Assembly: GCF_001747405.1 (NCBI RefSeq)
Contig: NZ_CP017305.1
Coordinates: forward strand, 2,576,001 to 2,640,000
Direction of reading: 5' to 3'
DNA from: Chlorobaculum limnaeum
GTDB lineage: Bacteria > Bacteroidota > Chlorobiia > Chlorobiales > Chlorobiaceae
DNA: 64,000 nt
The notes beneath the pieces are model-generated. The model was not told the DNA's origin. It saw only the letters and a list, made by a program, of their open reading frames with translations, and did no database searches. Shown piece after piece: positions 19,427 through 28,337 of this stretch. A program made the position numbers and the translations under genes. The first letter of the stretch is position 1. Each line of letters starts with the position of its first letter.

Positions 19427-20189
19427 GGCGGTGATCCGGATGGGTTTCGTGGCTGCGAGGAGCGCGATGCTCGACCACATCGACCGGATAACCGTAGAGG
19501 CTGTCGAGAGCCGAACGGCCAAGCGTCGAGCCGGGTTCGTGCATGTCGAGCGTACAGTTCAGGCAGGCGATGCGCGAGATGTGCCGCCCGATGGTGCCGG
19601 TGTCGTGCGTGACCAGCACGATGGTGTGGCTCTTTCTGAGCTGGTCGAGCAGGTCGTAGATGGTGGTTTTCATCTCGGGATCGACGCTCGCCGTCGGCTC
19701 GTCGAGCAAGAGCAACTCCGGCTCTCCGGCCAGCGCCCGCGCGATGAGCACGCGCTGAAGCTCGCCGCCCGAAAGCGCCCCGATGCGCCGCCGGGCGAGC
19801 GCCGAGAGGCCGGTGGTTTCGAGCGCGTCGAGCGCCTTCCGGCGATCTTCGCGCCCGTAGCGCTGGAAGAGCTTTTTGCGCGACAGGCGGCCCATCAGCA
19901 CCACCTCCATCGCGCTGATCGGAAACGAGCGGTCGAAGTCGAGCCGCTGCGGCACGTAGCCGAGCCGACCGGCGGCGCGGCCCGGCTCCTTGCCAAACAC
20001 TTTGACGCTGCCGGAGGTGGGTTTGACGAGGCCGAGCATCACCTTGAGGAGCGTGGTCTTGCCGCCGCCGTTCGGCCCGAGCACGGCGAGGAAGTCCCCC
20101 TCGTGCACCGAGAGCGACAGCCCGTCCAGCACCTTCGCGCCGCCGAGTTTGACGCAGAGCTTGTCGCACGAGATCAGCGTCTCCTTCAT
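19419..20189 (-). CDS. znuC: Metal ABC transporter ATP-binding protein (ZnuC-like)
   Basis: A 256-residue ABC ATPase. Walker A GPNGGGKTTL, Q-loop region YVPQRLDFDR, signature LSGGELQR, Walker B LLLLDEPTAS and the switch His in VLVTHDTG are all intact. The C-terminal tail after about residue 210 has a Cys/His content (CLNCTLDMH) often seen in metal-transport ATPases. It is the middle gene of the znuA-znuC-znuB operon and overlaps both neighbours by a few bases. Confidence 0.95.
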   Translation of the reverse strand: MKETLISCDKLCVKLGGAKVLDGLSLSVHEGDFLAVLGPNGGGKTTLLKVMLGLVKPTSGSVKVFGKEPGRAAGRLGYVPQRLDFDRSFPISAMEVVLMGRLSRKKLFQRYGREDRRKALDALETTGLSALARRRIGALSGGELQRVLIARALAGEPELLLLDEPTASVDPEMKTTIYDLLDQLRKSHTIVLVTHDTGTIGRHISRIACLNCTLDMHEPGSTLGRSALDSLYGYPVDVVEHRAPRSHETHPDHRHA

Positions 20190-21124
20190 TGCATACTCCT
20201 TGCAAACGCGGTTGCCGCCTTGCGGAGATTTTCCGCGTAGTCGCGCGCGAGCGGATCGACCGTCACGCTCTGGCCGCCAATGTCCCGCGCGATGGCATCC
20301 GCCTGCGCCGAGCTGAACTGCGGCGCAACGAACACCACCCGGATACCCGCGCTCCGCGCCTGCCGGATCACCCGCTCCATCTGGCGCGGCGTCAGCGTCT
20401 TGCCCTCCTCTTCGGCGGCGATCTGCTCCAGACCGTACTCGTGGGCGAAATAACCCCAGGCGGGATGGAAGACGAGGAACCGGCGGCTCTTCACCCCCTT
20501 CAGTTGCCAGCGAATCTCGCCGTCGAGCGCTTGCAGCTCCTTGTCGAGCACCGCCGCGTTGGCCGCGAAATACGCTTTACCGGCAGGATCGACCGCCGCG
20601 AGCGAGCGCTCGACGTTCACCGCGATGAGACGCGCGTTTGCCGGAGAGAGCCAGAAGTGCGGGTCGAAGTGGCCGTGCTCGTGGCGATGCTCGCCAGTTT
20701 CGGATTCGTGCTTGTGCTCCTCCTCGCCCATCGGCAGCAGCGTGACGCCCGCCGAGGCGTTGCACACCGCGATCTTGCGATTGAGCGCGAGCAGGCGATC
20801 CATCCAGTCAAGCTCGAACTCGACCCCTGACCCGGCCTTGACGAAGAGCGCCGAGCGGCTGACCTCCGCCATCTGCTGCGGTGTCGGCTCGTAGGTGTGC
20901 GGATTGCCGCCCGACGGCACCATCACCGACACGGCAACCCGCTCGCCGCCAATGCGCTCCGCGAACCAGGCGAGCGGCTCGATGGAGGCGATCACCTGAA
21001 TCTTGCCCGATTGCGGCTGCCTGGCGGCGCATCCCGGCAGCAAAACGGCGCAAAGCAGCAACAGCAGCGCGAGAATTCGGGCGGAGCAGAAAGCGTGGTT
21101 CATTTGGCTTGGCCTGATCGTCAT
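20186..21124 (-). CDS. znuA: Zinc ABC transporter substrate-binding lipoprotein (ZnuA-like)
   Basis: A 312-residue cluster A-I binding protein. An N-terminal signal segment ends in the lipobox LLPGC, so it should be lipid-anchored. Metal ligands are expected from the His in GGNPHTYEPTP, the His in FHPAWGYFAHEYG and the C-terminal Asp region VDPLARDY. A His/Glu-rich loop (EEEHKHESETGEHRHEHGH) is typical of zinc-specific members. The first ATG at 21124 is supported by a GGAG sequence 7 bases upstream; a second ATG lies 7 codons in. It is the first gene of the operon. I found no convincing Zur box. Confidence 0.93.
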   Translation of the reverse strand: MTIRPSQMNHAFCSARILALLLLLCAVLLPGCAARQPQSGKIQVIASIEPLAWFAERIGGERVAVSVMVPSGGNPHTYEPTPQQMAEVSRSALFVKAGSGVEFELDWMDRLLALNRKIAVCNASAGVTLLPMGEEEHKHESETGEHRHEHGHFDPHFWLSPANARLIAVNVERSLAAVDPAGKAYFAANAAVLDKELQALDGEIRWQLKGVKSRRFLVFHPAWGYFAHEYGLEQIAAEEEGKTLTPRQMERVIRQARSAGIRVVFVAPQFSSAQADAIARDIGGQSVTVDPLARDYAENLRKAATAFARSMQ

Positions 21125-21253
21125 GCCGGATCTCCGGATTCGTTGTGAGAGATGCGGAAAGGATGTCTCTGTAAAGATAGGGGAAGAGTGGAAAATCCAA
21201 AAAAGAGGGGTTTGGCGGGAGGCTTCGGATGGGCCGCCTCCCGCCGTGACCTT

Positions 21254-22942
21254 TCAGCTCCGCCTGAAGCGATTCAGGCCGCTGACAATCGCCTTGATCG
21301 AGGCGAGGCTGATGTTCGAGTCGATGCCCGAACCGCAGACCAGCGCGCCGTCATCGAAGGCGAGACGGATGTAGGCGATGGCGAGCGCGTCGGAGCTGTG
21401 GCCGATGGCGTGCTCCGTGTACTCGTCCACGTGGAAGCCGATGCCGATATGGCTCACCATGCCGCGCACGAAGGCGTCGAGCGGCCCGTTGCCCTTGGCC
21501 TTGAAGCTGAACTCACCATCGGGGCCGACCATCGAGGAGCTGATGATCGTCGCCACCTCGTCGTTCTTCTCCGGGTCTTCATCGCTCCAGCTGATCGTGC
21601 ACTTTTTCATGAGGTACGGCTCCGAGCAGGCGATATACTCTTTCTGGAACAGCTCGTGAATCTGCTCCGCCGAAAGCTCGTCGCCGGTACGGTCGGTCAC
21701 CGTCTGCACGACGCCGCCAAAATCGGGCTGCATCCACTTGGGAATCTGGATGCCGTACTCCTTTTCGAGCAGATAGGCAATGCCCCCCTTGCCCGACTGG
21801 CTGTTGATCCGGACGATGGCCTCGTAGTTGCACCCCACATCTTCGGGATCGATCGGCAGATAGGGCACGTCCCACACGCCGTCGGCAGCCCGCTGGTGCG
21901 CCTTCATCCCCTTGCTGATCGCGTCCTGGTGCGAACCGGAGAAGGCCGTGTAGACCAGATCTCCCGAGTAGGGATGGCGCGGATGCACCGTCATGCGGGT
22001 GCAGCGGCTGTAGACCTCCCTGACGTGCGGCAGGTTGGAAAAGTCCAGCTTCGGATCGATGCCCTGCGTCATCAGGTTCAGCGCCATGATGATGATGTCC
22101 ATGTTGCCACACCGCTCGCCGTTGCCGAACAGGGCACCTTCGATGCGATCGGCTCCGGCCATCACCGCCAGCTCGGAGGTCGCCACCGCCGTGCCGCGAT
22201 CGTTGTGGGCGTGCACGCTGAAGAGCACCGCGTCACGATCCTTGATGTGGCGGCAGAACCACTCGATGCGGTCGGCATAGACGTTCGGCGTCGAAAGCTC
22301 GACCGTCGAGGGCAGGTTCAGGATCACCTTGTTGGTGGCCGATGCGCCCCACTCGTCCATCACCGCATGGCACACGTCGAGCGCGTAGTCCAGCTCGGTG
22401 CCGGTAAAGCTTTCGGGGCTGTACTCGAAGCGGATACCCGGATTGCCGCTTTCTTCCTTCAGCTCGCGAACCAGGCGCGTACCGGCCACGGCGATGGAGA
22501 TGATCTCCTCGCGGCTCATGCGGAACACCTGTTCTCGCTGCTGACGCGAGGTGGAGTTGTACAGGTGCACAATGGCATTCTTCGCCCCCTTGATTGCCTC
22601 GAAGGTGCGGCGGATGAGGTGCTCGCGCGACTGCGTCAGCACCTGGATGCTCACGTCGTCGGGGATGAGATTGTTCTCGATCAGCTTGCGCACGAAGGCG
22701 AACTCCGTGGCTGACGCGGAAGGGAAGCCCACCTCGATCTCCCTGAAGCCGACAGAGACCAGCAGTTTGAAAAATTCCACCTTCTCATCGACGCTCATCG
22801 GAATCGGCAGCGCCTGGTTGCCGTCGCGAAGATCGACGCTGCACCAGATCGGCGCTTTGGTGATAGTCTTGTCGGGCCAGGTTCTGTCTTTCAGCCCGAC
22901 CGTCGGATAGGATGCATATTTCTTATAATTCATTGTACTCAT
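21254..22942 (-). CDS. leuA: 2-isopropylmalate synthase
   Basis: LeuA (562 residues, the longer form) condenses acetyl-CoA and 2-ketoisovalerate in the first committed step of leucine synthesis. The HMGL-like TIM barrel shows SVDLRDGNQALP (metal-binding Asp), EVGFPSAS and the metal His pair in HAHNDRGTAVA. The C-terminal LeuA dimer/allosteric domain (about 430-562) supports leucine feedback inhibition. Expression is probably also controlled by the leucine-rich leader peptide and attenuator upstream. Confidence 0.96.
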   Translation of the reverse strand: MSTMNYKKYASYPTVGLKDRTWPDKTITKAPIWCSVDLRDGNQALPIPMSVDEKVEFFKLLVSVGFREIEVGFPSASATEFAFVRKLIENNLIPDDVSIQVLTQSREHLIRRTFEAIKGAKNAIVHLYNSTSRQQREQVFRMSREEIISIAVAGTRLVRELKEESGNPGIRFEYSPESFTGTELDYALDVCHAVMDEWGASATNKVILNLPSTVELSTPNVYADRIEWFCRHIKDRDAVLFSVHAHNDRGTAVATSELAVMAGADRIEGALFGNGERCGNMDIIIMALNLMTQGIDPKLDFSNLPHVREVYSRCTRMTVHPRHPYSGDLVYTAFSGSHQDAISKGMKAHQRAADGVWDVPYLPIDPEDVGCNYEAIVRINSQSGKGGIAYLLEKEYGIQIPKWMQPDFGGVVQTVTDRTGDELSAEQIHELFQKEYIACSEPYLMKKCTISWSDEDPEKNDEVATIISSSMVGPDGEFSFKAKGNGPLDAFVRGMVSHIGIGFHVDEYTEHAIGHSSDALAIAYIRLAFDDGALVCGSGIDSNISLASIKAIVSGLNRFRRS

Positions 22943-22986
22943 GACTGAGTCTCCATTTAAATCGCTTGATAGTAAAGTCTCTTAAC

Positions 22987-23023
22987 GAAAAAAAGCCGCT
23001 TACCCTGAGAGGATTGCGGCTTT
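22987..23023 (-). terminator. leuA attenuator hairpin
   Basis: On the minus strand, AAAGCCGC ... GCGGCTTT followed by a T-run, between the leader peptide and leuA. Its 16-base loop holds CCTCTCAGG (23004-23012 on the plus axis), which can pair over 9 bp with CCTGAGGGG inside the end of the leader ORF (23066-23074). The two structures exclude each other, as expected for a terminator/antiterminator pair. Confidence 0.88.
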
Positions 23024-23052
23024 GAAAATCGGATTCCGTGCAGTCAACGAAA

Positions 23053-23130
23053 CTACAATGCGCTCCCCCTCAGGCAAGTAAGGCCCGTTAGCGATAGGGT
23101 AAGACGCAGCATGTTGTTGACCGTGTTCAT
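23053..23130 (-). CDS. leuL: leuA leader peptide (Leu-rich)
   Basis: A 25-residue open frame from ATG at 23130 to TAG at 23053 with seven leucines, five of them in the stretch LRLTLSLTGL. Leu codons used include the rare-type CTA twice. The frame ends just before the attenuator hairpin. A ribosome stalled on the Leu codons would leave the CCTGAGGGG segment free to form the antiterminator; a ribosome reaching the stop would cover it and permit termination. This matches the classic amino-acid attenuation design. No strong ribosome-binding sequence was seen. Confidence 0.85.
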   Translation of the reverse strand: MNTVNNMLRLTLSLTGLTCLRGSAL

Positions 23131-23298
23131 ACAAGATAATGTACCGTTAAAATCGGCTGTACGAAAAGTTGGGATAATATAAACAATTCTTTCCCGTCTG
23201 CAACGCCCTTGCGCCAGCCGATGGTGATGATGCGGGCATCTGGCAAAGGAACAGCGAACCGGTCCCGGAGGTTCCCCGCCGCGCCCTGCACGCCCGCG

Positions 23299-23736
23299 TC
23301 AGCGAGACGGAACCGCCATGAAGCGCAGTGTCTCACGCCCCAGGCGGTCATACATTGTCAACCGGCGACCTCTGACGACATAGCTGTCAGCCTTGCGCAG
23401 CGCCGCGATGAACGCCTGTTCCCGCAACATCACCGCCGGCTGGCACATCATCTTCGACGAAGCGATCGCGCCGAAACGGATACTGCCCGGCGAGTGAATG
23501 AACGAGCCGCTGATCTGGTTACAGCCGCCCGAACCAACCATTTTGCGCGAAGCGTACAGAATAATATGCATGTCCCGCCTCTGCCCTCGAATGAACTCCG
23601 CTTTCCGTCCATCAATCTCCTCCACCCGCCACCAGCTACTGAACAGCGTCGAAGTCTTGGCATCCGGCTGCGTCGCAGAACGAGGCGAGCAAGCGGCAAG
23701 AGTTGCAATAAGAACAATGAAGAAAAATCGGATCAT
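23299..23736 (-). CDS. META-domain lipoprotein (HslJ-like)
   Basis: A 145-residue predicted lipoprotein: a short hydrophobic signal (IRFFFIVLIATLAAC) ends in a lipobox, followed by a linker and a META/HslJ-type domain. Landmarks are SWWRVEEIDGR, GSGGCNQISGSF (the GCN core motif) and the final strand YDRLGRETLRFM. META-domain proteins of this sort are associated with envelope stress or are uncharacterised. I used the ATG at 23736 because the longer frame adds residues ahead of the signal peptide. It is a single gene between the leuL promoter region and the radical SAM gene. Confidence 0.82.
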   Translation of the reverse strand: MIRFFFIVLIATLAACSPRSATQPDAKTSTLFSSWWRVEEIDGRKAEFIRGQRRDMHIILYASRKMVGSGGCNQISGSFIHSPGSIRFGAIASSKMMCQPAVMLREQAFIAALRKADSYVVRGRRLTMYDRLGRETLRFMAVPSR

Positions 23737-23857
23737 GACGAAATATATCTGAATCGTGAATGTAATCTGTGGTTCCGAATGCAACATATAACAAGGAAAA
23801 AAGCTTTCGGGTTCACTCCTGAATCAGGGTCAAGCCCGGCACACCCAGAATCGCGAA

Positions 23858-25006
23858 CTATTCGCTTGCAGCATTCCGATGAGCGCTCAAGGCTCCAATC
23901 TCGCCAAGAATGCTCATCAACGGCGTTCCGGCCAAATGGTCAGAAAACGCGAACCCTTCCTTCCCAAGCTCTTCAAGCACCCCGTATGCCGTGCTGATGG
24001 CCGCCCTCTCAGAAGCGCACAGAAAAGGGCCGGGCATATGATAGTCACCCGTGGCATGAAAGTTCGTGCAGCCACACCAGTACATGCAGTACGGAAACAA
24101 GGAACAACTGGCGCACGCCTCGTGCCCGCTCCGCTCCGAGTCGTGGCTGCAACGGCGCGACAATGGCGTGTCATCATGAACATTGCCCAGGCAATGCGTC
24201 CCTCCATCACCTGATCTGATAAGGCGCTCGCAGGGATAGATATTGCCAGACGGTGAAAAAGCAAACTCACCTTTCCCCATCCGGCACTTCTCGGCAGGCT
24301 CGTAGCCACCGCGAAGCAGCACCACAATTTTGCTGTCAACGAGACTGATATGCATTGGCGAGCCTGCGCGGTAAAACTCAATATACCGCCGTCCAATCCG
24401 GTCGTACACCTCTGGAAGCAGCAAAGCATCCGCATCGCTCCAGGTCGCCGTGATGTCGGGGTTGAGATAGAGGTTTCTGACGCCCAAATCCGCGAAGTAA
24501 TCGATTATTTTCGGCAGGGCGGTCAAGCTCTCCGGACGGTAAACCGCGTTGACGGGCATAAAAGGAAAAAAGCGCAGGGCTTCCTGTATGGAAGAAGAGA
24601 CTTGCGCAGAGCTGCCGCTCCCGTCCGGGAATACTCTCGACCGATCCTGAATCTCCGGCGGCCCGTCGCAACTGATGCCGATCGAAACGCCGTATCGCTC
24701 GAGCTTCCGGGCCGCCTCTTCGGTGAAAAGCGTACCGTTCGAAACCACGGAAAACAGCACCTTTCTGCTGCCGAACTCATCGTGCTTTTTTACGAGATCG
24801 ACGATTCGTCCAAGCAGATCCAGTTCAAGCAACGGCTCACCGCCGAAAAACCCGATATCCATCGTTTCCCTGGGAGGCGTCGCCCGGTACATGAAACCGA
24901 CGATCCGCGCGGCGGTCTCCAGGCTCATGGTCAACGGGTTTTTCTCGATGTAACAGTACCGGCAGGCAAGATTGCACTGCTGGGTAATCGCAAGAGTGTA
25001 TTTCAT
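23858..25006 (-). CDS. Radical SAM/SPASM-domain protein
   Basis: A 382-residue radical S-adenosylmethionine enzyme. The AdoMet cluster motif CNLACRYC starts at about residue 11, preceded by the first barrel strand (YTLAITQQ); GFFGGEPLLE is the GGE motif. The C-terminal SPASM domain has the Cys pattern C-x(15)-C around CRMGKGEFAFSPSGNIYPC, then CASCSLFPYCMYWCGC and a last Cys in FLCAS, enough for auxiliary Fe-S clusters. Members modify peptides or proteins (anSME, RiPP maturases). The gene follows a 129-residue protein gene with a strong hairpin between. An alternative ATG is at 25027. Confidence 0.88.
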   Translation of the reverse strand: MKYTLAITQQCNLACRYCYIEKNPLTMSLETAARIVGFMYRATPPRETMDIGFFGGEPLLELDLLGRIVDLVKKHDEFGSRKVLFSVVSNGTLFTEEAARKLERYGVSIGISCDGPPEIQDRSRVFPDGSGSSAQVSSSIQEALRFFPFMPVNAVYRPESLTALPKIIDYFADLGVRNLYLNPDITATWSDADALLLPEVYDRIGRRYIEFYRAGSPMHISLVDSKIVVLLRGGYEPAEKCRMGKGEFAFSPSGNIYPCERLIRSGDGGTHCLGNVHDDTPLSRRCSHDSERSGHEACASCSLFPYCMYWCGCTNFHATGDYHMPGPFLCASERAAISTAYGVLEELGKEGFAFSDHLAGTPLMSILGEIGALSAHRNAASE

Positions 25007-25027
25007 TGGCAACAGGGAAGGAATCAT

Positions 25028-25057
25028 CTGCGGAAAGCGTTTTGACGCCTTCCGCAG
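25028..25057 (-). promoter_or_regulatory. Intergenic stem-loop between partner gene and radical SAM gene
   Basis: A 12-bp stem CTGCGGAAGGCG / CGCTTTCCGCAG with a 6-base loop sits 16 bp after the stop of the 129-residue gene and directly before the radical SAM gene. It has no T-run. Such hairpins can cap the upstream mRNA and reduce downstream expression, as seen between substrate and maturase genes in peptide-modification operons; that role is inferred. Confidence 0.75.
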
Positions 25058-25073
25058 GTATTGGAAGAACAGC

Positions 25074-25463
25074 TCAGTGAAGCGCGCTTGCCGCTTCAGC
25101 GACATCCAGGAGGTTATCGAAACTGATCGCATTGGCACCCGCAATCTGCTTGCTTAACTCTTTCATCACAGGAGCGGCAAACGTCTGCCATTGTTTGGCA
25201 TCGAGCAGGTAAAGTTCCCCTTTGTAATGAAGATGCGGAGTCTTTCGGCCACCACGAATGTTGATGATGTAATCGATGCTTACAGCCTTTCCCGTTCCAA
25301 CAGTCGGTTTTGCATCGACACGAAGGGATTCGTGCGCTACCGGTTTAATCTTGTTGGCCTTGATGAACTCGCCGATGGCCGCCTCCTTCACGATCCAGAA
25401 ATCGGCAGGAATGCCGATCCGCCACCTCAGGTTCTCGATCATAGATGCTGATAATTCTGCCAT
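25074..25463 (-). CDS. Hypothetical protein, partner of radical SAM gene
   Basis: A 129-residue protein I do not recognise. It has no signal peptide or membrane segment. The N-terminal third is helical (MAELSASMIENLRWRIGI), the middle is basic with strands (VSIDYIINIRGGRKTPHLHY, LYLLDAKQW), and the C-terminus is Ala/Asn-rich (GANAISFDNLL). The ATG at 25463 has a good GGAG sequence 6 bases upstream; the open frame extends 15 codons further. Its position just upstream of the radical SAM/SPASM gene makes it a candidate substrate or carrier, but no RiPP leader motif is evident. Confidence 0.7.
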   Translation of the reverse strand: MAELSASMIENLRWRIGIPADFWIVKEAAIGEFIKANKIKPVAHESLRVDAKPTVGTGKAVSIDYIINIRGGRKTPHLHYKGELYLLDAKQWQTFAAPVMKELSKQIAGANAISFDNLLDVAEAASALH

Positions 25464-25866
25464 GACCTTCTCCGTTAGATTAGAATGACGATCCCGGTAT
25501 CGAATCATAAAACTATCCGGGTTTGCAGAAGAAACAAAGAATTCTTCACAGCCAAGTTAGCAAATAATTTCGTGAATTAATGTGTAAGCATGCATGAAAT
25601 TGCCGTCATTCGGCACCGTTATCGAATCGATTTTCCTGACCAAACAAGCCTCGGTATTCCGTAAAAAACGCAACCGGGCATTCCGTCTTTTCGAGGCTCG
25701 ACTCCAGACATCGGCGTTGTTTCGACGAGATAGCTACACACCACCGACAAAGTGAAATAAACGAATATATGCCCACATTTGTCACGAATTCGCCATCGAA
25801 ATCATCTTGGCGATAGAGCCTGTATTCATATGTTCCCAACTCTCTTCGGAGGCCGGGCGGCCTCCA
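25464..25866. other. Intergenic region left of IS element
   Basis: About 400 bp with stop codons in most frames. A 77-codon minus-strand frame (25606-25839) lacks any recognisable motif or start signal and I do not call it. The region probably contains the promoter for the 129-residue gene. Confidence 0.5.
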
Positions 25867-26982
25867 CTTATTAATCCAGCCAATAAAACTCGCAAATATA
25901 TTATATTGCGGGTATGGAAAAAATCGATATTAGAAAAGTCTCTGACCGGGAGCGCGCTTTATTGCGCAACCAGGTGATTCGCTTGCGAAAGCAAGGCAAA
26001 GGCAACAATGAAGTTGCCGAACTCTTGGGGTTGTCCCCTGAAACAACGAGTCGTTGGTGGCAACGATACCAGCGAGAAGGCCAGTCCATGCTTGCGGAGC
26101 CAAAACGGGGTCGAAAACATGGAGAACAAAGGAGTCTGAATCCTGAACAGGAAAAGAAGATTCAGAAAATGATTGTCGATCATTACCCTGAACAACTGAA
26201 ACTGCCATTCGCGCTTTGGGATCGTCAGGCAATCCAACTCCTGATTCTTCAGCAGTTTGGCATCAACATGCCGATTCGCACGGTTGGCCACTACCTGTCA
26301 CGCTGGGGCTATACACCGCAACGTCCGATCAGGAAAGCCTATGAACAGCGTCCAGCCGAAGTCGAGCGCTGGATGCAGGAGTCCTATCCAGCCATCAAAG
26401 CGAAGGCAAAGACTGAAAATGCCGAGATTTACTGGGCTGACGAGACCGGCATCGCAACCAATGGCAACCTGGTCAGAGGCTATGCTCCTGCCGGAAAAAC
26501 GCCTGAGTTACGACTGAATGCGCGCAAGGAGCACATCAGCATGATTTCAGCGATCAACAACCAGGGCAAGCTTCGTTTCATGCTCTATGAAGATGCCATG
26601 AACAGCAAACGACTCATCGAGTTCATGAAGCGTCTGGTCAAGGATGCAGGCCGAAAAGTGATCCTCATTCTGGACAATCTGAAAGTGCATCACAGCAAAC
26701 CGGTCAAAGAGTGGCTGGGAAAGCATACGGAAAAGATCGAGGTGTTTTATTTACCGTCCTACTCACCGGAATTGAATCCAGACGAATATCTGAACAACGA
26801 TTTGAAACACGCCGTGCATGGCAATTATGGTGGAGTAGCCCGATCAAAAGCGGCAATTCACGACAAGACGATTTCGCATATGAGACATCTTCAGAAAAGT
26901 CCTTGCAAAGTCGAAAAACTGTTTGATCATCCCAATGTTCGCTATGCCAAAAATTGATACCTTTATTGGCCGGAGTAATAAC
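25867..26982 (+). mobile_element. IS630-family insertion sequence
   Basis: An 1116-bp element. Left end CTTATTAATCCAGCCAATAA and right end TTATTGGCCGGAGTAATAAC are imperfect terminal inverted repeats (18 of 21 positions over the full ends). They enclose one intact DDE transposase gene. The right end lies only 53 bp upstream of the ATG of a membrane-protein pseudogene. A small non-autonomous relative is at 16846-16988. Confidence 0.88.
25914..26957 (+). CDS. IS630-family transposase
   Basis: A 347-residue transposase, apparently intact. The N-terminal helix-turn-helix is seen in NNEVAELLGLSPETTSRWWQR. The DDE catalytic residues lie in IYWADETGI, ILILDNLKVHHS and the C-terminal SPELNPDEYLNND, as in the IS630/Tc1-mariner superfamily. 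It fills almost the whole element. It ends 5 bp before the right inverted repeat. Confidence 0.94.
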   Translation: MEKIDIRKVSDRERALLRNQVIRLRKQGKGNNEVAELLGLSPETTSRWWQRYQREGQSMLAEPKRGRKHGEQRSLNPEQEKKIQKMIVDHYPEQLKLPFALWDRQAIQLLILQQFGINMPIRTVGHYLSRWGYTPQRPIRKAYEQRPAEVERWMQESYPAIKAKAKTENAEIYWADETGIATNGNLVRGYAPAGKTPELRLNARKEHISMISAINNQGKLRFMLYEDAMNSKRLIEFMKRLVKDAGRKVILILDNLKVHHSKPVKEWLGKHTEKIEVFYLPSYSPELNPDEYLNNDLKHAVHGNYGGVARSKAAIHDKTISHMRHLQKSPCKVEKLFDHPNVRYAKN

Positions 26983-27035
26983 CATGAGAATCATACATCA
27001 GTACACAACACGATAAAATAGCTCACGTTATGCCC

Positions 27036-28190
27036 ATGCGTAAAAACCTCGGAGAAACCTAATCTCCACTCTACTTTCTGGCAGCTCTCGGCAATGGAGG
27101 CCTCGTCGTCGCTTTTTTCATGTTCATCATGTTCATGCTCCCTCATAAAGGCTATCCGATACCGGTGTTCGAACACATCGTCGCCGGGCTCCAAGGACCT
27201 TCTTGGCAGCAGGGGCCGGTCGTTTTCAGCCTTGCAGGCATCATCTGGCTCTCCATCCAGCACATCCGCCTGCTGGCATGAAACATCAGCGAGTATCTCG
27301 GCTTCAGAAAAACGCCCGCCTTTGAACAGCTCAAGGCCAGCAATGCCGAACCGCTCACCTACGCGATGACCATCAATGTCATGTTCATTCTCGGCGGCCT
27401 GTTCGTGCCCGGCTTATGGTCGTTGGTCGAGTACCTGTTCCCGATCGCTCTGGCGGCGTTCCTCGCCGTAGGCCTCTATGCCGGCTATATTTTCCTCTTG
27501 TTTTTCGCCAGAGTGATCGCTTACGGCAACTTCGACTGCGAGCGCAACAACAGCCCGAGCCAGATACTCTCGATTTTCACCTTCTCGATGGTGGCCGTGG
27601 GCATGTCCGCGTCAGGAGCGACGAGCCACAATCCGGTCTCTTCGGGCATCGGGATCATCCTTGCCGTGTATTTCACCGCCATGGCCGACACCCTCGGCAT
27701 CATCAAAATCGTGCTCGGCTTCCGTTCGATGCTGGCCAACGGCATCAACTACGAGACATCCGTCTCGCTCTGGATCGTCATTCCGATTCTGACGCTGATC
27801 GGCATCACGAATTACCGCGTGTCAATGGGGCTTTCGCATAATTTCCACGCCGCCATTCACCCCTGGTTCCACGTGATTGTCTTCACCATGTTCCTCTCCC
27901 TCCAGGTGCTGTTCGGGCTGCTCAGCTACAGAGTCATGAAGCAGCTTGGTTATTTCAGGGATTTCATTTCGGGCGAAAAAAAGAGCGTCGTGACCTATGC
28001 CGCCATCTGCCCCGGCGTGGCCTTCGTCGTCCTCGGCAACTTTTTCATCAACAACGGCCTGGTCAATGCCGCCGTTACCGGAAAGTTCTCGATGACCTAT
28101 TTCCTGCTCTATGCGCCGCTGATTCTGGTTCAGTTCCAGACCAACATCGTCATGCTCAAGCTCAACAGAAAACTGCTCCGCGAAGGATGA
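27036..28190 (+). pseudogene. Polytopic membrane protein, interrupted by two in-frame stops
   Basis: Reading one frame from the ATG at 27036 gives 384 codons of a protein with about ten hydrophobic segments, but with TAA at 27060 (codon 9, inside NLGET-stop-SPLYFLAAL) and TGA at 27279 (between HIRLLA and NISEYLGFR). Both sides of each stop are good coding sequence in the same frame. From 27366 the frame is open for 274 residues (GGLFVPGLWSLVEYLF ... ). The fold may be related to the TDT/SLAC1-type transporters; that is tentative. The IS630 element just upstream has probably removed its promoter, so decay is expected. Selenocysteine at the TGA is unlikely because of the TAA. Confidence 0.8.
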
Positions 28191-28266
28191 CCGACACCAA
28201 GCGAGCCTGATTTACGCCATCAGACACAGCACGGCGTAATCCCAGGCATCCGACAGGTATCGAATA

Positions 28267-28304
28267 AAAAAGGAAGCGCACCGCAATCGCAGGCGCTTTC
28301 TTTT
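28267..28304 (+). terminator. Terminator after membrane pseudogene
   Basis: AAAAGGAAGCGC ... GCGCTTTCTTTT stem, with A/T runs on both sides; it could serve the plus-strand pseudogene and the minus-strand GIY-YIG gene. Confidence 0.7.
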
Positions 28305-28337
28305 ACTATTTCTCTGCGATAAAAGCTCGACGGTTAT

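Noticed and set aside
25606..25839. 77-codon minus-strand frame left of the IS element
   Set aside because: No motif, no start signal, atypical composition; probably chance.
27279..27281. TGA as a selenocysteine codon in the membrane-protein frame
   Set aside because: A TAA stop interrupts the same frame at codon 9, no convincing SECIS hairpin follows the TGA, and no selenocysteine gene is visible. Not excluded if the true start is after the TAA.
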